Position numbers and translations under genes: made by a program
Shown here: positions 16,146 to 25,131 of the stretch, piece by piece
Position numbering within the stretch: position 1 is the first letter of the stretch
Layout of the letters: the number at the start of each line of letters is the position of its first letter
Assembly: GCF_026786305.1 (NCBI RefSeq)
Contig: NZ_JAJAYI010000006.1
Location: 1 to 53,913, forward strand
DNA length: 53,913 bases
Origin: Cryobacterium sp.
GTDB lineage: Bacteria > Actinomycetota > Actinomycetes > Actinomycetales > Microbacteriaceae
Direction: 5' to 3'
Notes under the pieces: generated by a model
Seen by the model: the letters and a program-made list of their open reading frames with translations, nothing else
What the model was told of the DNA's origin: nothing
Database searches by the model: none

Positions 16146-18493
16146 GTGCCAACCGCCCTGCTGGAGACGAAGCTCTACGTCCCGAGGTCGAGACTTGGCC
16201 TGGTGCCCCGTCCCCGACTGATCGAGCGGATGGACCGCGGAACCGCGTCGAAGCTGATGCTCGTCTCGGCACCGGCTGGCTTCGGCAAGACGACGCTGCT
16301 GGCCGAATGGCTTGCGGCAGGATCAGCAGCGCCGGCCGACGAGCGGTTGGTCGCGTGGCTGTCGCTCGCCCGGGCCGACAACGATCCCGCAACTTTCTGG
16401 ATCTATGTGATCGCCGCGCTGCAGAAGATGGCAGGCGGGGTCGGCGGGAGCGCGCTGGCACTCCTCCAGGCGCGCCGAGCGCCTCCTATCGAAACAATGC
16501 TCACCACGCTGCTCCAGGACTTGGGCGCTGTCTCGAGGGACATCGTGCTGGTGCTTGATGACTCCCACGTCATCGACGCGCGCGACGTGCAGGACGGGAT
16601 GGCGTTTCTGCTCGACCATCTGCCTCCGGGGCTGCACATCGTGATCGCCAGCCGGGCCGATCCCGCGTTGCCGCTGGCCCGGTTGCGAGTGCGCGGCGAG
16701 TTGGTCGAGACTCGCGCGGCCGAGCTGCGCTTCACCGCTGATGAGGCCGCGGCCTACCTCAACGAGATGATGGGCCTGCAGCTGACGGCGCGGGACGTGG
16801 CCGCGCTCGAGGCGCGCACCGAGGGTTGGATCGCGGCGCTCCAGTTGGCGGCGCTCTCGATGCAGGGGCGAGACGACATCGAAGGCTTCATTGCCGGCTT
16901 CGCGGGGGATGATCGTTACGTTGTTGACTACTTGGTCGAGGAGGTGCTGCAGCGTCAGTCTGACCGTGTCCGGACCTTCCTGCTGCAGACCTCTATCCTG
17001 GGCCGGTTGAGCGGTCCGGTGTGCGACGCCGTCACCGGGCAGGGTGGAGGCAAGGCCATGCTGGAGGCGCTGGATCGAGGGAACCTGTTCCTGGTCCCGC
17101 TCGACGACCGCCGCCGGTGGTATCGCTATCACCATCTCTTTGCCGACGTGCTGCGCGCGCGTCTTCTGGACGAGGAGCCCGACCAGGTGCCGGACCTGCA
17201 CCGACGGGCCAGCGCGTGGTATCAGCACAACGGCGAACCGGCTGTGGCCATCGATCACGCTTTGGCCGGAGGGGATTTCGAGCGTGCGGCGGGCCTCGTC
17301 GAGCGGGCGGTGCCGACTATGCGCCGGGACCGACGGGAGGCCACACTGCGTGGCTGGCTCGAGATGCTTCCCGAAGATCTCTTTCACGACCGCGCCGTGC
17401 TCAGCATCAGCTATGTTGGGGCGCTTCTGGCCACCAATGAGATCGAAGGTGTCGAGGCGCGCCTGCGGGACGCAGAGCGGTGGGTGGATGCGGCCGCGGA
17501 CAGCCGCGCGGGCCCGGAAGTGCGCTCGGCCCAGGCGGTCGTGGTGGACGAAGAGGAGTTTCGCCGTCTTCCGGGGTGGGTCGCCGTCTACCGGGCGGGA
17601 CAGGCCATGGCGCTCGGCGATGCCTCCACGACAGTGACCTACGCCCAGCGGGCTCTCAACCTCCTCGATGAGGACGATCTTTTCGGGCATGGAGCGGCTG
17701 CTGCGCTGATGCGACTCGCGTCCTGGGCGAGCGGGGATCTCGAGGCTGCGTATGAGGCGTATGCCGATTGCACGGCACGTCTGCAGAAGGCCGGGCACAT
17801 CTCCGACGTCCTTGGTTGCGCGGTCGCGTTGGCGGACATCCGGATTGTTCAGGGACGTCTCGGCGACGCGATCCGCATCTATGAGCAGGCCCTGCAGCTT
17901 GCCCCTGAGCAGGGCGGGCTGGTTCCGCGGGGAACAGCGGACATGTACGTGGGGATGAGTGCGATCCACCGCGAGCGGAACGACCTGCCCATCGCCAGGC
18001 AGCTCTTGCTGCGAAGCGAGGAGCTGGGCGAACATCACGGGTTGCCGCAGAACCGATATCGCTGGCGGGTGGCGATGTCTCGCATCCAGGAGGCCGAAGG
18101 AGATCTGGGTGGTGCGCTCGGCCTGCTCGACGAGGCGGAGCGGGCGTATGTCGGAGACTCTTTCCCGAATGTGCGGCCGGTTCCAGCGCTGAGGGCGCGG
18201 GCGAGGATCAAGCAGGGGAAGGTGGATGACGCTTTCGCCTGGGCGCATGAGCAGGGCCTGTTCGTTGGTGACGAGCTCAGCTACCTGCGGGAGTTCGAGC
18301 ACGACACCCTGGCCAAGGCGCTCTTGGCGCGGCACCGGGGCGAGAGTGCGGAGCGCTCCCTGCCTGCGGCTAGCCGACTTTTAGAGCGACTCCTGCTGGC
18401 CGCGGAAGAAGGAAAGAGGACGGCTAGCGTCATCGAGATCCTGGTGCTGCGGGCGCTCGCGCACCAGAGGCTGGGGGAGATCGCTCTCGCAGG
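16146..18493 (+). pseudogene. MalT-like LuxR-family (LAL) regulator, C-terminus lost
   Basis: About 780 residues of a large ATP-binding LuxR-family regulator. The GTG at 16146 is chosen because GGAGG lies at 16134-16138 and the family-typical [20 protein letters not shown] follows. The P-loop is [16 protein letters not shown]. The NTPase region extends to about residue 280, and TPR-like helices follow (EPAVAIDHALAGGDFERAAG and so on). At about 18493 the sequence changes abruptly to a fragment of a DUF2075 helicase gene, so the C-terminal LuxR HTH needed for DNA binding is absent. The frame runs on as nonsense to 18761. The truncated product could still bind ligand or ATP but should not activate genes. 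Confidence 0.7.
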
Positions 18494-18835
18494 GATGCCG
18501 ATGTCGGCCTATCCCGCTTGCTCGCCGGATACTCGTGGTCCTGGAAAACCAAGACCGACAAGACCGCCTTTGACATTGAGCTGGAAGGCTGTCGGCTCCG
18601 GTGGAAAAGCACGCAGACCGACTGGACTGCCTCAACGAAATCCGTGGACGAAGTGGGCTCGATCCACACCGTTCAGGGGTATGACGTCAATTACGCCGGC
18701 AAGAAATACACAGACGACGAGCTCCAATGCCGTATCACGAACATCTACGTGGTTCTGCTGACTCATGGCCTCCGGGGGACCTACGTATACGTGTGCGATC
18801 CAGCATTTCGGCCTATCTGCGGGGCTTCATACCGA
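18494..18835 (+). pseudogene. DUF2075 (Schlafen-type) helicase C-terminal fragment
   Basis: In the frame beginning near 18496 the sequence reads DADVGLSRLLAGYSWSWKTK, then DIELEGCRLRWKS, VDEVGSIHTVQGYDVNYAG, and VVLLTHGLRGTYVYVCDPAF. It aligns with residues ~441-587 of the intact GIY-YIG/DUF2075 protein at 23114-24928. A stretch of about 36 residues is missing after NYAG, and the last motif frays out near 18835. This is a broken paralogue, joined directly to the truncated MalT-like gene. Confidence 0.85.
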
Positions 18836-18964
18836 TCGCTGTGTAGCTGGTCTGGACTCCCCGTTCTGGGGTGTGCGCCCGGTGTCCGACCAATCTTTGC
18901 CTCCGGTAAGTTTCTAATAGGCATGTCTGCACTCTCGTTGAGCGCGTTGAAACTGGGGGATCAG

Positions 18965-20296
18965 ATGATGAAATTTGGCAGGCAAAAACCGGAGCCGACG
19001 AAGGCTCCTATCGGCACGCCATTCACCGCCAAAACGAAGTGGTCCAAGCCGACCTTCAGCATCTGGATCCTCGGCGGCATGGTCGCCTTCTTCGCTCTGA
19101 TGTACGCAATCGTCGGTGGATTCCCCGCAGTTCTCGTCATTCTCGGAATGGCTGCCCTGGTGACGGGCGTGTACGCGATCTCTGGTCGCCGACCGTGGGC
19201 ATCTGTATCAGCCCGCAAGACAACTGCGATCGCGCTGACTGCCAGCCTTGCCCTCTTCATCTCCGGTGGGGTCGCTGCTGCGGCGCCAGGTGCAGTTAAA
19301 ACTGCTGTCGCCGAGCAACCCACGGCAAGCGCGACACCGAGTGCAACCCCAAGCCCAACCCCCATCCCGACAACAACACCTGGAACGGAATTCTCTGAAG
19401 AAGCACCGGTTGACCCCTCGACAGTCTCCGCTCCGAATGAAGCCGCATCAGTCGTAACCGCTGACTCCAGCTCCACCGACACGACAGCGCTCTCGCTCCT
19501 CGCGACCATCCCCGTGAAGGGCAAGGCGGCCAAGACCGGCTACGAGCGCACCGGCATGTTCGGCTCCGCCTGGATCGACGTGGACCGAAACGGATGCGAC
19601 ACCCGCAACGACATCCTCGCCCGGGACCTGAGCCCTATCACGAAGGCGGGAACCTGCCGGGTGATGACCGGTTACCTCGTCTCGCCGTACACGGCCACGT
19701 CGATCGCCTTCGTGCGAGGTCAGGTTACGTCAGCTCTCGTGCAGATCGACCACGTGGTGGCTCTGTCGAATGCGTGGCAGACGGGTGCTCAGCAGCTCAC
19801 TCAAGCTCAACGTATTTCTCTGGCAAACGATCCCCTCAACCTCCTCGCCGTCGATGGTCGGTCCAACGCTCAAAAGGGCGACGGCGACACCGCAACCTGG
19901 TTGCCGTCGAATAAGGCGATCCGCTGCGGCTATGTTGCTCGTCAGGTGTCCGTCAAAGCAACTTATGGTCTGTGGGTCACTCAGGCTGAGCACGACGTCA
20001 TGACCCGCATCCTCGGTTCCTGTGCGGGTGAAATGGCGCTGACCTCCTCGTTCACGCCTGCACCGGCTCCGGTTGTTGTTGCCCCTCCGGCGCCAGCTCC
20101 GGCCCCTGTCGTCGTAACCCCTGAACCAGCTCCGGCACCAGCACCAGCACCTGCCCCGGCACCTGCACCAGTCGAGGTCTACTACGAGAACTGCGACGCT
20201 GTGCGCGCTGTGGGAGCGGCACCGCTCTCCGCGGGATCGCCGGGCTTCCAGACCAAGTTTGACCGCGATGGGGATGGCATTGGCTGCGACACCTGA
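18965..20296 (+). CDS. Membrane-anchored HNH (DUF1524-like) nuclease with Excalibur domain
   Basis: About 443 residues. Two or three N-terminal hydrophobic segments (IWILGGMVAFFALMYAIVGG, VILGMAALVTGVYAI, and a signal-like TTAIALTASLALFISGGVAA) are followed by a Thr/Pro/Ser linker. A DUF1524/HNH-type nuclease domain follows (RTGMFGSAWIDVDRNGCDTR; IDHVVALSNAW; NDPLNLLAVDGRSNAQKGD; DTATWLPSN). Then comes an Ala-Pro repeat linker and a C-terminal Excalibur domain with the Asp-rich calcium motif FDRDGDGIGCDT. DHV is the probable HNH catalytic core. It is likely a surface-exposed nuclease. The start at 18965 is chosen because a GGGGGA lies about 6 bases upstream; an in-frame ATG at 18923 is the alternative. 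Confidence 0.85.
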   Translation: MMKFGRQKPEPTKAPIGTPFTAKTKWSKPTFSIWILGGMVAFFALMYAIVGGFPAVLVILGMAALVTGVYAISGRRPWASVSARKTTAIALTASLALFISGGVAAAAPGAVKTAVAEQPTASATPSATPSPTPIPTTTPGTEFSEEAPVDPSTVSAPNEAASVVTADSSSTDTTALSLLATIPVKGKAAKTGYERTGMFGSAWIDVDRNGCDTRNDILARDLSPITKAGTCRVMTGYLVSPYTATSIAFVRGQVTSALVQIDHVVALSNAWQTGAQQLTQAQRISLANDPLNLLAVDGRSNAQKGDGDTATWLPSNKAIRCGYVARQVSVKATYGLWVTQAEHDVMTRILGSCAGEMALTSSFTPAPAPVVVAPPAPAPAPVVVTPEPAPAPAPAPAPAPAPVEVYYENCDAVRAVGAAPLSAGSPGFQTKFDRDGDGIGCDT

Positions 20297-20622
20297 TGAT
20301 CGGCGGATCACCGCGCAGGCCCTAACAATCCTTCACGTCTCTCGAGCCGGCCGCAGTGGCACGCGAAGCCGCGGCCGCTCAGAAGGCCGCGGCTGACGCT
20401 GTCGCAGGCAGCAACCTGGTAGTTTCATCAAACGGTACAAAGTTGTTCTAATGCTGGCCCGAACCGCACCAAACGAGGGCAACGCCGGAAAAATCGCTAT
20501 CGCTTGCGAGTGGGCGCCTCCGATTAAGACGAGGACCGCTCTGCTGGCGCACATGGCAGAGAACTATTGGCTGACATCCGCGAGGCGTCGAGTGTCACGA
20601 CGTCGCGACGAATCGGTGCCCG
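20297..20622. other. Intergenic region with unidentified coding scraps
   Basis: Part of this stretch reads on the plus strand as an Ala/Lys-rich peptide (VAREAAAAQKAAADAV, then SNLVVSSNGTKLF) ending in a stop at about 20450. It looks like the tail of a lost protein. No start, domain or RNA gene is supported. Confidence 0.4.
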
Positions 20623-21138
20623 CTACTTTTTGTCTTTCTTGTCGTCCACTATTCCGCCGAGGAGGCCGCCAATCGCTCCACCGAGGACGCCGCCAGCGGG
20701 CATGCCCAGAAGCGATCCGATACCGGCTCCGATGCCCGCGAGGCTGGAACCGTAGTTCACTCGAGCGATCGTGACCGTCGTCGATCCTTCGGGATTCTCC
20801 GAGATCTCGAACGATCCGACTGCTGCGGACGCCACGACCAGCGCGACAGGGCTGGCTTTGCCGCTTGCGGCCAGTTTGCTGTATATGTCCCGCGACTGGA
20901 AGTACGCCCGCTGGGCATCGGCTTTTGGCTCGCCTGCCTCGTAACCGATTTTGTACAACTCCAAAAGCGTTTGCGGTTCTTCATCGGTGATCAGGCCGCC
21001 CGTTTCCAACCGGTTCGGGATCGCTTTGTGGTTGCTGACCACATCGCCCTTGTTCGCATCCATGATGCGCCTGGCCTCCGCGCGGCTGGCGTGCATCAGC
21101 CCTGCGATATCGGTTCCGAGGTACGTCGGAGTGTCCAT
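20623..21138 (-). CDS. Protein of unknown function with C-terminal glycine-zipper
   Basis: 171 residues; an excellent GAGGAGGC ribosome-binding site precedes the ATG at 21138. The N-terminal half (MDTPTYLGTDIAGLMHASRA onward) is soluble and helical, including a GDVVSNHKAIPNRLETGG segment. A central Ala/Val-rich stretch follows, and the C-terminus is a Gly-rich repeat (GSSLAGIGAGIGSLLGMPAG, GGAIGGLLGGIVDDKK) of glycine-zipper type that often inserts in or contacts membranes. It ends in a charged KKDKK tail. I do not recognise the family. It lies within the rearranged accessory region and is not obviously co-transcribed with its neighbours. Confidence 0.6.
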   Translation of the reverse strand: MDTPTYLGTDIAGLMHASRAEARRIMDANKGDVVSNHKAIPNRLETGGLITDEEPQTLLELYKIGYEAGEPKADAQRAYFQSRDIYSKLAASGKASPVALVVASAAVGSFEISENPEGSTTVTIARVNYGSSLAGIGAGIGSLLGMPAGGVLGGAIGGLLGGIVDDKKDKK

Positions 21139-21238
21139 CGTGCGCCTCCTCTAGGCGTTGCTGCTTACGTTGTGCGCTCAGTGAAGCGCTCTCGAGTGAC
21201 ACCGACTAGGGACCAAAATTGGCTGCGCGCACCGACCG

Positions 21239-21752
21239 CTACGGAAGGTTGTATGGCCCGGGGACTGCCCTGACGCTACGCTCGGATTCGCTCCGGAGAA
21301 GGCGGGAGATTCCGGAAATGATCGCGACAACGATCAGACCCAGAATGAGCCCGAACACGGCCGACAGCGCGGTGTCACTGACCCAGACGACCACGGGACC
21401 GGCAGATTCGATCGCCTTCATCACGGCGTTCAGCACATCGCAAAGGCCGTGCCAGAACGTGTCGGCCAGGTTGATGATCACCAAGTGGCCACCGACCCAC
21501 AACATGGCGACTGTTCCGATAATGCCGATTACCCGGAACACGGCCGGCATTGAGCGCACAATGCGCGCACCTGTGCGTCGCATCCGTCGTGCGGGGTTCT
21601 TCATCAACGCCAGTCCGACATCGTCGATCTTGACCAGCAATGCGACCGCGCCGTACACGAGCACTGTCAACCCAGGGCGCGAATGCGGTCAGGAGCAGAG
21701 TGATCGGAATGATGATGACGAACTTGTTGACCAGGCTGCCCAGTGCGATTCA
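21239..21752 (-). pseudogene. Truncated DUF808 membrane-protein gene
   Basis: The frame 21239-21670 (about 143 residues) is closely similar to the C-terminal half of the intact DUF808 protein at 28007-28924, including VYGAVALLVKIDD, RRTGARIVRSMP and VGGHLVI. Upstream on the same strand, 21674-21752 matches a separate N-terminal segment of that gene (the IIIPLALLLSAFAP region). The ~256 bp that should separate them have been deleted right after a shared ACTGTCA. The true start and first exons of similarity are gone. It is a decayed paralogue of the 28-kb gene. Confidence 0.8.
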
Positions 21753-21894
21753 ACAGCGGCGCAGTCGTAGCGGCCACGTTGACGATGAGCGCAGTGACGT
21801 GGAGCGGTGGGCCAGCGTCATACGGGGATAATGGTTTCGAGTGCTCCGGTTTCGGAGCGTTACATCACGGAGTACATCGTCGAGAGGCTCACGC

Positions 21895-22617
21895 ATGAGC
21901 GAGCAACCGAGCTTCCGAGTCCGACGCCTCAACAAAAAGCATCGGGCGGCCTTCGTCGCGTTACTCACGGAGTTCCCGCAGGCCGCAGTCGATGACGCGC
22001 CTGAGGTCTATTTCGATGACACCATTGAAATGCAAGGCGAGTCTGAGGCCTTCGCTTTGGTCGCCGAAACCGACGACGGCCCGCTTCTGGGCGCTATCGT
22101 CACCGAACCGGACAGCTACGTTGACGAGAATCAGCTCAACGAAGACTCCACCGACGACGATATTGACGATGCGATAGTCAGCGACCACGGCACCGCAGTC
22201 ATCGAGCTACTGATCGCCAGCGGCTCCGAGGAGGTGTGCAAGGCGCTTCTCAACACTCTCACGCCGGCCCTCACCAACCGCGGTTTCGCTCAAGTGCATG
22301 CCAGCGTGCCACCAGACCTTGCCGATGTGTTCCGCGGTCAAGGCTGGGTTGTCCTGCCGAAAAACACGGGCATCGCGTGGATGAGCATGGACGACTCCGA
22401 AGATCAGGTGCGCGACTATGAAGCGATCCCGCGCAGTTCACTTTCCGCGTTCCTCATCATCGACCCCAACGTGTATCTGTCCTGGCCGTACGACGCCCCA
22501 CAAGACCCCGAAGATGACGATTCGCGCCAAGAAAACATCGCCAGGGGTATGGATGAGTTCGCAGCCCGGTTGGCGGCAGAAACACCCTCAGATGGCCTCT
22601 CGGAGAACACTCTCTGA
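21895..22617 (+). CDS. Acidic protein of unknown function
   Basis: About 240 residues. The ATG at 21895 is preceded by GAGAGG, and the protein starts MSEQPSFRVRRLNKKHRAAF. It is very acidic (EDSTDDDIDDAI, APQDPEDDDS). It contains a HASVPPDLADVFRGQGWVVL segment reminiscent of the C-terminal beta-alpha motif of GNAT acetyltransferases, but the acetyl-CoA-binding R/Q-x-x-G-x-G/A motif is not evident. So GNAT-like is a guess only. A GGATAATGG that could be a -10 element lies near 21826-21834. It precedes the MazG-like gene by 189 bp and could be part of the same accessory island. Confidence 0.6.
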   Translation: MSEQPSFRVRRLNKKHRAAFVALLTEFPQAAVDDAPEVYFDDTIEMQGESEAFALVAETDDGPLLGAIVTEPDSYVDENQLNEDSTDDDIDDAIVSDHGTAVIELLIASGSEEVCKALLNTLTPALTNRGFAQVHASVPPDLADVFRGQGWVVLPKNTGIAWMSMDDSEDQVRDYEAIPRSSLSAFLIIDPNVYLSWPYDAPQDPEDDDSRQENIARGMDEFAARLAAETPSDGLSENTL

Positions 22618-22806
22618 CGGAACGGCCGCCGGCCAGGACGCCCGCAGCCGCACCCGTTGACGAGCTGGTCGCAAGTTCGAAGCAGGATGGACGGTACCCG
22701 GAACATCCGCGGGATGGGCAAGATCAAGGCGGGAAAAAATGCACATCGCGCCCTCATCGCTCGTTCGTGTGTCGGGCACGGAACGCTCCGCTGATACGTT
22801 GACGGT

Positions 22807-23127
22807 ATGAGCGATACTTCTGTCCGCGATGAGATTGCGGCTTTCATGGCAGAGCGGGACTGGGCGCAGTTTCATACCCCCGAGAATCTCTCGAAGAGCA
22901 TCGCCATTGAAGCGGGGGAGTTGCTGGAGTGTTTCCAGTGGGGAGCGGATGCCGACACCGATCGAGTGCGGGGAGAACTGGCCGATGTGCTCACCTACTG
23001 CTTCTTGCTGGCTGATCGCATCGGCGTGGACCCCGACCAGATCGTGCGCGACAAGCTCGCGGTAACGGGGGAGAAGTATCCGGTCGACAAAGCGCGGGGG
23101 CGAAGTACGAAGTATGACTCCCTCTGA
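22807..23127 (+). CDS. MazG-like nucleotide pyrophosphohydrolase
   Basis: 106 residues, the short single-domain form. The metal-binding motif is complete: E35-A-G-E38 in SIAIEAGELLECFQW, and E57-x-x-D60 in GELADVLTYCFLLAD, followed by the C-terminal KYPVDKARGRSTKY typical of the RS21-C6/MazG-like group. These all-alpha enzymes hydrolyse (d)NTPs to (d)NMP and pyrophosphate. The stop overlaps the start of the downstream GIY-YIG/DUF2075 gene by 14 bases, so the two are translationally coupled and almost certainly act together. A role in clearing modified or free nucleotides during stress or phage attack is inference. Confidence 0.88.
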   Translation: MSDTSVRDEIAAFMAERDWAQFHTPENLSKSIAIEAGELLECFQWGADADTDRVRGELADVLTYCFLLADRIGVDPDQIVRDKLAVTGEKYPVDKARGRSTKYDSL

Positions 23128-24928
23128 AATCAAACGGGTCGACTTCACCAGGGAAGCCGTCACGACCTGGGCGCCTCGCGACCATCGCAACACGAACTGG
23201 CCGGTTGTGTACGTCTTGGACAATGCGAAGGCCGGGCGCCAAGCGGCGCGTGGTGTCAGTCTCGACGACGTCTACGTCGGGGAGTCGCTGAACGCAGCAG
23301 CACGAATGCGGCAGCATTTCGATTCCCCCGAGAAGAAACACCTCCGCACAATCCGGGTCATTGTCGACGAGAGATTCAATAAATCCGTCTGCCTCGACCT
23401 CGAGTCCTACCTCATCCGGATGCTTGCCGGTGACGGCACGTACCGGGTCCTGAATCGGAACGACGGAATCACAGAGGCCGACTACTACGACCGCGATCTC
23501 TACCAGGAGACTTTCCGTGAGGTGTTCGACCAGCTCAGGCTTGACGGAGTCTTCACACGAAGCATTCCCGAGATCGAGAACAGCGACCTCTTCAAGCTCT
23601 CTCCGTTCAAGGCGCTGAGCCAGGATCAAGCTGTCGCCGTTGAGGACATCCTCGAGGGACTCTTTCAGGATTTTGAGGCCGGCGCCAGCAGCACCATCGT
23701 CATCCAGGGTGACCCGGGAACGGGCAAGACCGTCGTCGCGATCTACCTGCTCAAGCTGCTGATGGATATCGCGAAGACGACACCCGCAGAGGATCTCGAC
23801 AGCGACTCCCTGTTCTCCGAGTTCTTCGTCGATGGCTATCGGAAACTGCTCGCTGGTAAGCGCATCGGGTTCGTCATCCCCCAGCAGTCGTTGCGAGAGT
23901 CCATCAAAAAGGTGTTCCGGAAGACCCCCGGGTTGAGCCCCGAGATGGTCCTGACTCCGTTCGAGGTGGGGCTCTCGGACGAGCACTTCGACCTGCTGAT
24001 CGTTGACGAAGCCCACCGTCTCAACCAACGTGCCAACCAGCCCTCAGGCATGCAGAACAAGAAATTCCGTGACATCACCGAGAAACTCTTCGGCTGGGAC
24101 GATGGGGGCAAGACCCAGCTCGATTGGGTCCGCGCGAAGAGTGATCACCAGATCTTTCTGCTCGACGCGGCGCAGAGCATCCGGCCCGCCGACGTACCTC
24201 CCGAACTGCTCGCCGCACTCGTAAGCGATGCGCGACGCGCAAAACGCCACTATCCGCTGCTGTCGCAAATGCGGGTGAAGGCTGGTTCGGACTACGTCGA
24301 TTACGTCCGACGTGTCCTGGGGACCGCATCCACCTCCGGGGTGCCGCAACCACTGACTCGCGAATGGTTCGATAGCTACGATCTACGCATGTTCGATAGC
24401 GTCGCCGAGATGCGTGATGAGATCCGGCGCAAGGATGCCGAAAGTGGGCTCTCACGTTTGGTCGCCGGCTACGCGTGGGAGTGGAAGACCAAGAACGACA
24501 AGACCGCGTATGACATCGAGATCGACGGCTGTCAGCTTCGGTGGAACAGCGTCGCGACCGACTGGATTGCCTCGCCGAAGTCTCTCGAGGAAGTCGGGTC
24601 AATCCACACTGTGCAGGGCTACGACCTCAACTATGCCGGAGTCATCATCGGTGAGGACCTGCGATACGACGCAGTCAAGGGCCGGCTAGTCGTTGACCGG
24701 GGATCGTACTTCGACAAGAAGGGCAAGGAGAACAATTCCCGCCTGGGCAAGATCTACAGCGACGACGACCTTCTCCGTTTCGTCAGCAATATCTACGCGG
24801 TTCTGCTGACCCGCGGCATCCAAGGCACGTATGTCTATGCCTGCGATCCTGCACTTCGGGCATACCTGCGGGAGTTCCTACCGAGCAACGAGAGAAAGTC
24901 CACTCACCGGGACGTAACGAGAGAATGA
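23114..24928 (+). CDS. GIY-YIG nuclease-like domain fused to DUF2075 (Schlafen-type) helicase
   Basis: 604 residues. Residues ~30-125 look like a GIY-YIG fold: VVYVLDN (GIY position), DVYVGES (YIG position), the conserved Arg in ARMRQHF, Glu97 in DLESYLIRML, and an Asn-rich end. Residues ~165-590 are the DUF2075/Schlafen group superfamily 1-like DNA/RNA helicase: Walker A GDPGTGKTV (199-207), Walker B DLLIVDEAH (293-301), FLLDAAQSIRP (348-358), GSIHTVQGYDLNYAG (495-509), and VLLTRGIQGTYVYA (563-576). All helicase motifs are intact. The start overlaps the MazG-like gene by 14 bases. The pair resembles a compact nucleic-acid-targeting stress or anti-phage module (inference). A broken paralogue lies at 18494-18835. 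Confidence 0.88.
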   Translation: MTPSEIKRVDFTREAVTTWAPRDHRNTNWPVVYVLDNAKAGRQAARGVSLDDVYVGESLNAAARMRQHFDSPEKKHLRTIRVIVDERFNKSVCLDLESYLIRMLAGDGTYRVLNRNDGITEADYYDRDLYQETFREVFDQLRLDGVFTRSIPEIENSDLFKLSPFKALSQDQAVAVEDILEGLFQDFEAGASSTIVIQGDPGTGKTVVAIYLLKLLMDIAKTTPAEDLDSDSLFSEFFVDGYRKLLAGKRIGFVIPQQSLRESIKKVFRKTPGLSPEMVLTPFEVGLSDEHFDLLIVDEAHRLNQRANQPSGMQNKKFRDITEKLFGWDDGGKTQLDWVRAKSDHQIFLLDAAQSIRPADVPPELLAALVSDARRAKRHYPLLSQMRVKAGSDYVDYVRRVLGTASTSGVPQPLTREWFDSYDLRMFDSVAEMRDEIRRKDAESGLSRLVAGYAWEWKTKNDKTAYDIEIDGCQLRWNSVATDWIASPKSLEEVGSIHTVQGYDLNYAGVIIGEDLRYDAVKGRLVVDRGSYFDKKGKENNSRLGKIYSDDDLLRFVSNIYAVLLTRGIQGTYVYACDPALRAYLREFLPSNERKSTHRDVTRE

Positions 24929-24997
24929 GGGCTGAATCCCGAAATTGCCGGGTTCGGAATTAGCAATCGGGCGGATGTCTTGTAAGCTCGCGCATAA

Positions 24998-25095
24998 CAA
25001 GGGGAGTACTCCCGTCTGCGGTCGGCCCGTCAATACGAATGCATTGTTGCATTCCGGGCCGCCGGTTCTGTTTGATCAGAGCGGAGGAGACCTTG
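24998..25095 (+). promoter_or_regulatory. yybP-ykoY-type manganese riboswitch upstream of terC
   Basis: CAAGG at 24998-25002 can pair with CCTTG at 25091-25095 to close the structure. The two signature loops are present: GGGGAGTA at 25001-25008 and GAGGAGACC at 25084-25092. Between them lie CTGCGGTCGGCCCGTC and a Gly/Cys-rich hairpin (GGCCCG...CGGGCC). This matches the conserved core of yybP-ykoY RNAs, which sense Mn2+. They commonly sit in front of TerC-family genes, as here, 37 bases before the terC start. Confidence 0.8.
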
Positions 25096-25131
25096 GTGCC
25101 ATATCCACGCCAACCCCTTTGGAGATCCCTC

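Noticed and set aside
16323..18335. 670-residue open frame on the minus strand opposite the MalT-like gene
   Set aside because: It is the antisense shadow of a high-GC coding gene: Arg/His/Gln-rich, no domain signature, no ribosome-binding site. The plus-strand frame has clear family motifs.
18518..20296. Single 592-residue protein joining the helicase fragment to the HNH nuclease
   Set aside because: The first ~150 codons are a decayed helicase piece and intergenic DNA read through by chance; the nuclease has its own start and ribosome-binding site at 18965.
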